From contig CAJUJI010000060.1 of the NCBI GenBank assembly GCA_910586875.1, positions 1-12,479 on the forward strand: 12,479 bases of DNA. The letters run 5' to 3'. The notes beneath the pieces are model-generated. The model ran no database searches. It saw only the letters and a program-made list of their open reading frames with translations, and had not been told where the DNA came from. Of this stretch, positions 6,552-12,479 are shown piece after piece. Position numbers and translations under genes: made by a program. This stretch comes from an uncultured Anaerotruncus sp. (lineage in GTDB: Bacteria; Bacillota; Clostridia; Oscillospirales; Ruminococcaceae). The first letter of the stretch is position 1, and each line of letters begins with the position of its first letter.

Positions 6552-7589
6552 ATGATTCAAATTTGGAAAAAGGTGCTTGCCCTTTGGGGGTTCCTGCACA
6601 CCCGAGCGTTTGCGATCAGCGCGTTGTCGGTTGTACTGGCCTTTGCCGTATTCCAAATCACAACCAGAACGAATACGGTTTACGTAACCGACGAACAGGG
6701 GCGCTCGCTGCAATTTACCATGCCGAATACGCCTGAGACGCTGCTGCCCAAATGGAATTTGGCCAAGCCCGCCACCATCAAGGAGCCCGCGTCCAGCCAT
6801 CTGATCCAGCAGGAACATCCGGTGCTGATGAATACCAGCATCACGGTGGATGGGAAGACCATCCCCTACCAGGTGGAAAACGGCACCACCGTTGGAGAGC
6901 TGCTGTATCAAAACGGCATCACCTACGACGGAAACGACCTGCTCTCTTTGGATGAGAATAAACCGATTGAGAACGGGGACAAGATTGTGCTGCAACGGGT
7001 GGAGTATGAGCAGTTCACGGTGGAGGAGCCGATCCCTTATGAGACGGTGCGCAAGAATTCGTCGCTGCTGCGGGTAGGAAGCAGCAGGCGCATCCAGGAG
7101 GGCGCGGACGGCAGGCTGGTAGAAACCTACGTGCAGCGCACGGTGGACGGCGAGCAGGAGGATGTGCAGCTTTTGGGGCAGCAGGTGACCTTGCAGCCGG
7201 TGACCGAGACCATCCTGATCGGGGCGCTGACGCCGATCTCGCCGCTGGATTTCGACCTGAATGTAGACGAGAACGGCCGGCCGGTGGAGTATACCAGACT
7301 GCTGCAAAACCAGGTGGCAACCGGCTATAGCGCCCGCCCAGGCGCAAAAACGGCGAGCGGCCGCTACGCGGTGCCAGGTCATGTTGCGGTGAACCCCAAC
7401 GAGATCCCGTACGGCTCACGGATGTACATTGTCTCCACGGATAACCGGTTTGTATACGGCTGCGCCATCGCCGCGGATACGGGGACGGGCCTGCTCCAGG
7501 ATATCGTTGACGTGGATTTGTTCTATGAAACCTACCAGGAAAGCGTACTCAATGGGCGGCGCATCGTGGATATCTATATACTGGATTAA
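6552..7589 (+). CDS. YabE/RpfB-like cell-wall protein with DUF348, G5 and 3D domains
   Basis: This 345-residue protein has an N-terminal membrane anchor or signal at about 19-37 and a ubiquitin-like DUF348 stretch at about 42-56 (TVYVTDEQGRSLQF). A second DUF348 follows at about 95-148 (TSITVDGKTIPYQVENGTTV), then a G5 domain at about 150-224 and a C-terminal 3D domain at about 254-344. The three Asp that name the 3D domain are visible: Asp309 (AADTGTG), Asp322 (VDLFY) and Asp340 (VDIYIL). Proteins of this build act outside the membrane on peptidoglycan; the 3D domain is related to lytic transglycosylase MltA, and relatives include B. subtilis YabE and actinobacterial Rpf proteins. The start is ATG 6552 with AAGGAG 8 bases upstream. 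An oddity: the Cys-rich YCPCxxCC-type start of many 3D domains is replaced by ATGYSARPGAKTASG. It stands alone in its transcript, convergent with the radical SAM gene. Confidence 0.9.
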   Translation: MIQIWKKVLALWGFLHTRAFAISALSVVLAFAVFQITTRTNTVYVTDEQGRSLQFTMPNTPETLLPKWNLAKPATIKEPASSHLIQQEHPVLMNTSITVDGKTIPYQVENGTTVGELLYQNGITYDGNDLLSLDENKPIENGDKIVLQRVEYEQFTVEEPIPYETVRKNSSLLRVGSSRRIQEGADGRLVETYVQRTVDGEQEDVQLLGQQVTLQPVTETILIGALTPISPLDFDLNVDENGRPVEYTRLLQNQVATGYSARPGAKTASGRYAVPGHVAVNPNEIPYGSRMYIVSTDNRFVYGCAIAADTGTGLLQDIVDVDLFYETYQESVLNGRRIVDIYILD

Positions 7590-7644
7590 GCACGGGTGCG
7601 CAAATTGGCAGAGCTCGCCTGAGTAATTTAAGCTGCCCTGATGT

Positions 7645-7736
7645 GCAGGAGTTTCGGCCCCCGTCCGAAACTCCTATAGCTCCTCGCGGGTGCGCAGGAG
7701 TTTCGGCCCCCGACCAAAACTCCTATAACTCCTCGC
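7645..7736. repeat. Two tandem hairpin-forming repeat units, 49-bp period
   Basis: The 43-bp units 7645-7687 and 7694-7736 differ at three positions. In the first, AGGAGTTTCGG (7647-7657) pairs perfectly with CCGAAACTCCT (7665-7675) around CCCCCGT. In the second, the matching stem 7696-7706 / 7714-7724 has one mismatch. There is no T-run, so these are poor terminators for the gene that ends at 7589. Confidence 0.88.
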
Positions 7737-7777
7737 TGCTCGCCTGACGGCTCGCCCGCGCTCGTCGCGGCGCACCT

Positions 7778-7809
7778 CATGGAGGGGGAGCGGCGCGTCC
7801 CCCTCCATG
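7778..7809. repeat. Perfect 12-bp inverted repeat inside the MITE-like element
   Basis: CATGGAGGGGGA (7778-7789) and TCCCCCTCCATG (7798-7809) form a very stable stem around the loop GCGGCGCG. Confidence 0.85.
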
Positions 7810-7867
7810 GGCCACCCCCTGGCGAGGTAAAATTTCCCTAACCCGCTTTGGGGGTAGTTCGTCTGCC

Positions 7868-9475
7868 TCATTCCAAAGGGCAGCTTAAATTACATAAGCG
7901 GGCCCTGCGCACCTTTGTGCGGTAGTCGAACAGCAGCGGCGTTTGCTGCTGCGGCAATGCGGGGTCGGTCACGTCCAGCGGGAACAGCTCCAGGTGCACG
8001 TTCTGGTGCGCGAACTGCTCGGCCAGGTACCGGCGCCACTGCGGTGGCAGCACATTTTCTGGGCAGCACGCGGGCAGCTTGCGCGGCCGCTCGTGCAGGC
8101 ACAGGTCGTATTTGAGCAGCCAGCGGCATTTCTCTGCGTCACCGCCCTGCGCGACGCAGAACCGGTGTAGCAGCTCATAATAGGCGTACTTGCCGATTGC
8201 GCCGGTGGGCATCGTTTCCCCCAACGCGAGCAGCCCCTCGAACGGCGAGCGGCAGAATTGCAGGGTATAGCGCAGGCTATGGGTGAACCGGCCGCTGTTA
8301 TAATACCGCTCGGTCATCTCCTCCACCCGCTTGATGCGGGCAAGCTCCCCGTAGGTAAGCTGCGGCGTCTGCAAAATTTCATACGGCGGCGCATCGCTGT
8401 GCAGCAGCCCCAGCGCCTCCCGCTGCGCCCACAGCCGCGAGCCGCGCAGCAGCTTGAGAAAGCCCAGCTGCAGCTGCTCGGGTTGCAGCGCGAATACCTC
8501 GTTATACGACTGCATGAACTGCGCAAACCCCTCGCCAGGCAGCCCTGCAATCAGGTCCAGGTGTTGGTGAATATTCCCCATCGCGCGAATCTGCCCCACC
8601 GCCCATTTTAATTTTGCAAAATTGGTGGGCCGCGCCGCCAGCCGCAGCGCCTCTTTACAGGTGCTCTGTACCCCGATTTCAAATTGGAAAAGACCGGCTC
8701 GCGCGGTGCGCAGTAAATCCAGCTGCTCCTGGGTGAACAGGTCCCCGCCCAGCTCCATCTGAAAGGAGGTGACGCCGTTGTCATGCTCGATGAGGTACTG
8801 CCAGATGGCCAGCGCGCGCCCTTCCAGCTGGTTAAACGTGCGGTCCACAAATTTTACCTGCATGACCCGCGCGTCCAAAAAGCGCTGCAAATCGGCGAAT
8901 ACGTGCGGCAGCGGCAATGGGCGCACCTCGCGGTCGGCCGAGGACAGGCAATAGGCACATCCATAAAAGCAGCCGCGGGTGCTCTCATAATAAAGCACCC
9001 GATTTTGCAGCTTGTCCAAATCGTTGTAGGCAAACGGCTGCTCGCGCAATATAACCTTGCGTTTGGGGTGGTAGACGCCGCGCGGATGCTGCTGCGTTTG
9101 CAGCAGCTGCGGGAGCAGCTCCTCCCCCTCGCCGCAGAGGATTGCATCCGCCCAGGGCATCCTTGCAAGCAACGCTTCTGCCTCAAAGCTGACCTCCGGC
9201 CCGCCCAGCAGGATATCCGCCTGTGGGAACAGCTTGCGAAAATCGGCGCCTAGGCGCTGCACCAGCTGGATGTTCCAGATATAACAGGAGAACAGCAGCA
9301 TGTCCGGCGCGGCTGCGGCGAGGGAGGACAATAGCTCCTGCACAGGCTGGTTGATGGTGTACTCTGCGAACGCGGCGGGGATGCCGGACGCGGACAGCGC
9401 GTTGCAGAGCTTGCGCACCGCCAGGCTGGTGTGGCTATATTTGGCGTTGAGGGCCACCAGCAGAATCTTACGCAT
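7868..9475 (-). CDS. B12-binding-domain radical SAM protein, DUF4080-like C-terminus
   Basis: This 535-residue protein has an N-terminal cobalamin-binding-like Rossmann domain at about 1-130 (KILLVALNAKYSHTSLAVR, ILLGGPEVSFE, LCGEGEE). A radical SAM core at about 155-370 has the cluster motif Cys169-x3-Cys173-x2-Cys176 (CFYGCAYC). Further radical SAM landmarks follow (FQMELGGDLFT, FEIGVQS, HLDLIAGLPGE), and the C-terminal part resembles the DUF4080 tail. It should bind a 4Fe-4S cluster and SAM; the substrate is unknown. The start ATG 9475 overlaps the end of tex by 8 bp, with GAGGAG inside the tex 3' end as ribosome binding site, so translation is coupled. The last eight or so residues (CNLSCPLE) and the stop are encoded by the right arm of the MITE-like element, so the natural C-terminus has probably been replaced. 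The key core motifs are intact. Confidence 0.88.
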   Translation of the reverse strand: MRKILLVALNAKYSHTSLAVRKLCNALSASGIPAAFAEYTINQPVQELLSSLAAAAPDMLLFSCYIWNIQLVQRLGADFRKLFPQADILLGGPEVSFEAEALLARMPWADAILCGEGEELLPQLLQTQQHPRGVYHPKRKVILREQPFAYNDLDKLQNRVLYYESTRGCFYGCAYCLSSADREVRPLPLPHVFADLQRFLDARVMQVKFVDRTFNQLEGRALAIWQYLIEHDNGVTSFQMELGGDLFTQEQLDLLRTARAGLFQFEIGVQSTCKEALRLAARPTNFAKLKWAVGQIRAMGNIHQHLDLIAGLPGEGFAQFMQSYNEVFALQPEQLQLGFLKLLRGSRLWAQREALGLLHSDAPPYEILQTPQLTYGELARIKRVEEMTERYYNSGRFTHSLRYTLQFCRSPFEGLLALGETMPTGAIGKYAYYELLHRFCVAQGGDAEKCRWLLKYDLCLHERPRKLPACCPENVLPPQWRRYLAEQFAHQNVHLELFPLDVTDPALPQQQTPLLFDYRTKVRRARLCNLSCPLE

Positions 9476-9488
9476 GGTTGCGCTCCTC
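9468..9488 (-). promoter_or_regulatory. tex / radical SAM gene overlap with internal ribosome binding site
   Basis: Reading the minus strand, GAGGAG within the last tex codons lies 7 to 8 bases before ATG 9475 of the radical SAM gene, and tex stops at TAA 9470-9468. The second gene should be translated by ribosomes finishing tex. Confidence 0.8.
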
Positions 9489-11633
9489 GGGCGGGCGCAT
9501 ACTCAGCGAGATGCGCCGTTTTGGGACATCCACCGACAGCACCCAGACGGTCACGATATCCCCCACCTGCAATAGCTCGCTGGGATGCCGGATATAGCGG
9601 CTGCTGATCTGCGAGATGTGTACCAGTCCGTCCTGGTGTACGCCGATGTCCACGAATGCGCCAAAGTCGATGACGTTGCGCACGGTGCCTTGCAGCTCCA
9701 TGTCGGTCTTCAGGTCCTTGAGCTCGAGAATGTCGCTGCGCAGCATCGGCGGGGGCAGCTCGTCACGCAGGTCGCGCCCTGGCTTTTGCAGCTCGCGGAC
9801 AATGTCCCACAGGGTGGGCAGCCCCACCCCGCACGCCTGTGCGACCTGTCCGCTGCCCTGCGCCTGGATCTGCTGTGGCAGCTGCTCCAGGCGGTTTTGG
9901 GCGACATCCTGTAGCGTGTAGCCGAACTGTGCCAGCAGCGCCTTGGCCGCGGGGTAGGATTCCGGATGCACGCCGGTGTTGTCCAGCAGGTTTTCCGCCC
10001 GCGGGATGCGCAGGAAGCCCGCGCACTGCTCGAACGCCTTCGGGCCGAGCTTCGGGACCTTTTTGAGCTGGGCGCGGCTGGTGAATGCGCCGTTTTCCTC
10101 GCGGTAGCGCACGATGTTTTTCGCGACCGTCGCCGAAAGGCCGGCCACATACCCCAGCAGCGGCGCGGAGGCGGTGTTCAGGTCCACCCCGACGTGGTTG
10201 ACGCAGGACTCCACCACGCCGGTTAGCGTCTCGTCCAGCTGTTTTTGGGGCATGTCGTGCTGGTACTGGCCGACCCCCACCGACTTCGGTTCGATTTTGA
10301 CCAGCTCGGCCAGCGGGTCCTGGAGGCGGCGGGCGATCGAAACCGCACTGCGCAGCGAGACGTCAAATTCTGGGAATTCCGCCGCCCCCAATTTGGAGGC
10401 GGAGTAGACCGATGCGCCCGCCTCGTTGACCATCATGTAGGACAGTCCGCAATCCAGCTCGCGGATGAGCTCGGCGGCGAAAATTTCGCTCTCCTTTGAG
10501 GCGGTGCCGTTGCCGATCGCGAGCACCTGCACCTTATGCTTGCGGATGAGCGCGGTCAACCTCGCCTTTGCCTGCGCCACCTTGCTCTGCGGCGGCGTGG
10601 GGTAGACGACGGCGGTGTCCAGCAGCTTGCCGGTCGGGTCCACCACCGCAATTTTGCAGCCGGTGCGGTAGGCGGGGTCGATGGCCAGCACCGTCTTGCC
10701 CTTGATTGGCGGCTGCATCAGCAGCGCCTTGAGATTCACCCCAAAGTTCTTGATGGCCTGCTCGTTGGCCATCTCGGTTAAGGTGGTGCGCATCTCCCGT
10801 TCCATCGACGGGTGGATCAGCCGCTTGTAAGCGTCGGCGACCGCCTGCTGCACCGCGGGGGTGGTGATGCTGCCCTTTTTCACGAACAGGCCGTTTAGCA
10901 GGCCGGTCGCATAGCCAGCGTCCACCTCGATCGAGACCTTTAAAAAGTCCTCCTTCTCGCCGCGGTTGATCGCCAAAATCCGGTGGCTGGGCATCTTTGA
11001 CACCGGCTCGGTGTAGTCGTAGAAGGGGCTGTAGACGCTCTGTGCCTGCTTGAGCGCGGCGCTCCTGAGCAGCGCGTTTTTGTGGTAGTATTCCCGCAGC
11101 AGCAGCCGGCCCTGGGCGTCGTCGGAGATCTGCTCGGCCAGGATGTCACAGGCGCCGGCCAGTGCGTCCTCGACCGTGGCAATCTCTTTTTCTGCATTCA
11201 CATACGGCTCGGCCAGCGCCTCAAGGCTGCCGCTTTTTTGCTCCTGCGCAAGAAGCAGCTGGGCGAGCGGCTCCAGGCCGCGCTCGCGCGCGATAAAGGC
11301 GCGGGTACGGCGCTTCTGCTTATACGGGCGGTAGATGTCCTCCAACCGCGCGAGCGTCTGTGCGGCGTCGATTTCGGCCGCCAGCTCCGGTGTGAGCTTG
11401 TCCTGCTCGGTGATCGAGGCGGTGATCTCCTCCTTGCGCTTTTGCAGCCCGCGCAGATACTCCAGCCGCTCGGACAGCGCGCGCAGCACCTGGTCATTAC
11501 AGCTGCCGGTCTGCTCCTTGCGGTAGCGGGCGATAAACGGGATGGTGTTTCCCTCGTCAATCAGCCGGAGGATGTTCTCCACCAGCTGCGGTGCAATCTG
11601 AAATTCATTGGAAAGGATACCGATAAAATCCAT
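9468..11633 (-). CDS. tex: Tex family RNA-binding transcription accessory protein
   Basis: This 721-residue protein is the usual length for Tex. The N-terminal helical region spans about 1-200 (NEFQIAPQLVENILRLIDEG, IPFIARYRKEQTG, LEDIYRPYKQKRRTRA). It is followed by a central domain, a YqgF/RNase H-like domain at about 313-440 (VLAIDPAYRTGCKIAVVD, AIGNGTASKESE), helix-hairpin-helix motifs at about 485-545 (DLNTASAPLLGYVAGLS, FTSRAQLKKVPKLGPKAFEQ), and a C-terminal S1 RNA-binding domain at about 645-712 (GTVRNVIDFGAFVDIGVHQD). Tex is a cytoplasmic nucleic-acid-binding protein linked to transcription. The start is ATG 11633 with GAGGG just upstream on the minus strand. The radical SAM gene follows with an 8-bp overlap. 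No break or missing domain is seen. G+C is clearly higher than in the integrases. Confidence 0.96.
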   Translation of the reverse strand: MDFIGILSNEFQIAPQLVENILRLIDEGNTIPFIARYRKEQTGSCNDQVLRALSERLEYLRGLQKRKEEITASITEQDKLTPELAAEIDAAQTLARLEDIYRPYKQKRRTRAFIARERGLEPLAQLLLAQEQKSGSLEALAEPYVNAEKEIATVEDALAGACDILAEQISDDAQGRLLLREYYHKNALLRSAALKQAQSVYSPFYDYTEPVSKMPSHRILAINRGEKEDFLKVSIEVDAGYATGLLNGLFVKKGSITTPAVQQAVADAYKRLIHPSMEREMRTTLTEMANEQAIKNFGVNLKALLMQPPIKGKTVLAIDPAYRTGCKIAVVDPTGKLLDTAVVYPTPPQSKVAQAKARLTALIRKHKVQVLAIGNGTASKESEIFAAELIRELDCGLSYMMVNEAGASVYSASKLGAAEFPEFDVSLRSAVSIARRLQDPLAELVKIEPKSVGVGQYQHDMPQKQLDETLTGVVESCVNHVGVDLNTASAPLLGYVAGLSATVAKNIVRYREENGAFTSRAQLKKVPKLGPKAFEQCAGFLRIPRAENLLDNTGVHPESYPAAKALLAQFGYTLQDVAQNRLEQLPQQIQAQGSGQVAQACGVGLPTLWDIVRELQKPGRDLRDELPPPMLRSDILELKDLKTDMELQGTVRNVIDFGAFVDIGVHQDGLVHISQISSRYIRHPSELLQVGDIVTVWVLSVDVPKRRISLSMRPPEERNHA

Positions 11634-11940
11634 GTTGTTTCCCTCATTCTCTAAAAGGTCGTGAAAGCTGCTGTGTTTCAGGGGTGTTTGCGCGGCGCTT
11701 TTCTAGGCGGCGCCCCGGAGAGCTGCGGACGGAAAAAAGCCCTCTGCAAGCGGGGCTTGTAAAGGGCAAGGGCTTCGGGCTGCTTGCGGCGAAAACCGTT
11801 CTTGCGCCAGAAGGGGGAGCGCCTGCCGGCGGCAGGGGATGCCACGCCGCTGGGAGAGACGGCTGGCGGTCAAACTGTGCGCGCCTGCCGGCGGCAGAGG
11901 GGATGCCGCGCCGCTGGAACAGATGGCCGGCGCCTGGCGA
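11634..11940. other. Non-coding stretch between the coiled-coil gene and tex
   Basis: The stretch holds GC-rich tandem repeats next to the coiled-coil gene and a terminator for that gene at 11733-11767. The last 100 bases should contain the tex promoter on the minus strand. I see only weak -10-like candidates there (around 11643-11655), so I do not call one. Small + strand frames here have no family signature. Confidence 0.55.
11733..11767 (-). terminator. Minus-strand terminator after the coiled-coil gene
   Basis: On the minus strand GCCCT (11767-11763) pairs with AGGGC (11743-11739), and CAAGC (11759-11755) with GCTTG (11751-11747), with a small internal loop and a CCC apical loop. Six T follow (11738-11733). 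It lies about 170 bp after the coiled-coil stop, the gap being filled by tandem repeats, and it separates that gene from tex. Confidence 0.82.
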
Positions 11941-11983
11941 TCAAACCGCGCTCGCCTGCTGGCGGCAGGAAGGGACGCTCTTT
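11819..11983. repeat. GC-rich tandem repeats of about 62-71 bp reaching into the coiled-coil coding end
   Basis: Copies start at about 11819, 11881 and 11950, each with GCCTGC[C/T]GGCGGCAG followed by a related tail (GGATGCC-CGCCGCTGG, then GGC-GTCAAAC or GGCGATCAAAC). The core CCTGCC-GGC-GGCAGG can form a small hairpin. The third, partial copy codes for the last residues (PSCRQQASAV) and TGA of the coiled-coil gene, so the repeat may be a duplicated gene end. Confidence 0.75.
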
Positions 11984-12479
11984 TGGCTCGCCTTTTTCAG
12001 CCGCGCGATGTCTAAGCTGTTCTTTGCGGTGATCTCTTGCAGCATGTCCACGTCCTCCCGTAGCTCCTGGATCTGCCCGTACACAGGCTCCAACGCCTGC
12101 TCGAAAACCTCACCGATCGCAACATTGTTTTTGACAATCGCTTCCTTGATCTCCTCTTTGGTCTGCTGCATCTCCTTATGTACATCCTCACGCAGCTGCT
12201 GCATCTCTGCACGCAGCTCGGTGCGTACCTGCTGGATTTCCTCATGCAGATCGGTGCGCACCTGCTGGATTTCCGCGCGCAGCTCGGTGCGTACCTCTTG
12301 GATTTCCGCGCGCAGCTCGGTGCGTACCTCTTGGATTTCCTCATGCAGATCGGTGCGCACCTGCTGGATTTCCTCATGCAGCTCGATGCGCACCTGTTGG
12401 ATTTCCTCATGCAGATCGGTGCGCACCTGCTGGATTTCCTCATGCAGATCGGTGCGCACCTGCTGGATTTCCGCGCGCA
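11941..12479 (-). CDS. Coiled-coil protein made of 11-residue repeats (3' part; 5' end outside window)
   Basis: The gene is cut by the window edge: the frame is open through 12479, reading R-A-E-I-Q-Q before the first in-frame GTG (12459), so no true start is visible. What is seen is about 178 residues. The first hundred or so are near-perfect 11-residue units of two kinds, VRTDLHEEIQQ and VRTELRAEIQ[QE], about eight clear copies, grading into LREDVHKEMQQ and TKEEIKEAIVK. The tail is less regular and still helical (YGQIQELREDVDMLQEI, NSLDIARLKKASQK). An 11-residue period suits a hendecad, nearly straight coiled coil, or an amphipathic helix of apolipoprotein or DUF1640-like type. No membrane segment or signal is visible in this part. 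I do not recognise the family. The last residues come from a GC-rich repeat. It is probably cytoplasmic or membrane-surface associated, and the role is unknown. Confidence 0.8.
   Translation of the reverse strand, partial: RAEIQQVRTDLHEEIQQVRTDLHEEIQQVRIELHEEIQQVRTDLHEEIQEVRTELRAEIQEVRTELRAEIQQVRTDLHEEIQQVRTELRAEMQQLREDVHKEMQQTKEEIKEAIVKNNVAIGEVFEQALEPVYGQIQELREDVDMLQEITAKNSLDIARLKKASQKSVPSCRQQASAV
12188..12479 (-). repeat. 33-bp coding tandem repeat array
   Basis: The 33-bp period begins as degenerate units near 12188 and is nearly exact from 12221 to the window end, for example GTGCG[T/C]ACCTG at 12221 and 12254. Two unit types alternate irregularly (CTCATGCAGATCG and CGCGCAGCTCG variants), so units have been shuffled or duplicated. 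There are no spacers, so it is not a CRISPR array. Confidence 0.9.

Larger units (their letters stand above)
7624..7892. mobile_element. MITE-like palindromic element with 16-bp terminal inverted repeats
   Basis: TAATTTAAGCTGCCCT at 7624-7639 is perfectly inverted at 7877-7892. The 269-bp segment has TA at both ends, which could be a Tc1/mariner-type TA target duplication flanking a 14-bp inverted repeat. It carries no transposase. Inside are two tandem hairpin units (7645-7687, 7694-7736) and a perfect 12-bp hairpin (7778-7789 with 7798-7809). A 16-bp inverted match this close together is unlikely by chance. It lies between two convergent genes, and its right end encodes the last residues of the radical SAM protein. 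A non-autonomous transposable element is the best reading; a REP/BIME-like palindromic repeat is the alternative. Confidence 0.72.

Noticed and set aside
6465..7382. 305-residue minus-strand open frame opposite the G5/3D gene
   Set aside because: It is antisense to a gene with three recognised domains, a perfect promoter and a ribosome binding site. The translation is Arg/Gln/His-rich with no motif.
7674..7871. 65-residue minus-strand frame (ends in GPKLLRTREEL) inside the MITE-like element
   Set aside because: It lies wholly in hairpin-rich repeat DNA and has no ribosome binding site. It is likely a spurious gene call recurring wherever the repeat occurs.
11082..11654. 190-residue + strand open frame opposite tex
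   Set aside because: It is antisense to the start of tex, and its Leu/Gly/Arg-rich translation reflects codon use on the other strand.
12188..12479. CRISPR array suggested by the regular 33-bp period
   Set aside because: The repeats are contiguous without unique spacers and code in frame for an 11-residue helical repeat.

Overview
The window looks like a piece of a Gram-positive, low-to-mid GC anaerobe of the Clostridia, most likely Oscillospiraceae/Ruminococcaceae. The reasons are strong AGGAGG-type ribosome binding sites, TTG starts, a consensus sigma-A promoter, a YabE-type G5/3D cell-wall protein, a B12-binding radical SAM protein with a DUF4080-like tail, and Tex. Genus is not claimed. 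Base composition is uneven. The integrase block at the left is near 50% G+C by eye, whereas the tex region is well above 60%, which suggests the left part was acquired by transfer.

Layout: (a) 1-304 is a non-coding left flank. (b) 305-3192 is a recombination module on the + strand: a small excisionase-like HTH protein, then two tandem, clearly paralogous tyrosine recombinases separated by a terminator. (c) 3193-3844 is non-coding, with a strong terminator and then a good promoter. (d) 3845-5818 is a two-gene unit: a CAP/SCP-domain lipoprotein with a long Ser/Ala linker, then a small glycine-rich membrane protein whose frame appears broken near its 3' end. A terminator follows. (e) 5894-6160 is the 3'-end remnant of a third integrase of the same family, with a downstream block also found after integrase 2, so the lipoprotein unit sits between two directly repeated integrase tails. 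(f) 6402-7589 is a TTGACA-17-TATAAT promoter, a structured leader and the G5/3D protein. (g) 7624-7892 is a MITE-like palindromic element with perfect 16-bp terminal inverted repeats, holding two tandem hairpin units. It supplies the last codons and stop of the next gene. (h) 7868-11633, minus strand: tex followed by the radical SAM gene, overlapping by 8 bp and translationally coupled. (i) 11733-12479, minus strand: the 3' part of a gene for an 11-residue-repeat coiled-coil protein. GC-rich tandem repeats run from its last codons into the non-coding DNA, and a terminator follows.

How the parts relate: the left half is mobile-element machinery plus a surface-protein cargo. The right half is housekeeping (Tex, radical SAM, cell-wall G5/3D protein) invaded by a small palindromic repeat. 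The points that most deserve follow-up are the integrase tails flanking the lipoprotein unit, the MITE that ends a gene, and the repeat expansion in and behind the coiled-coil gene. I do not see a clear new defence or biosynthetic system.
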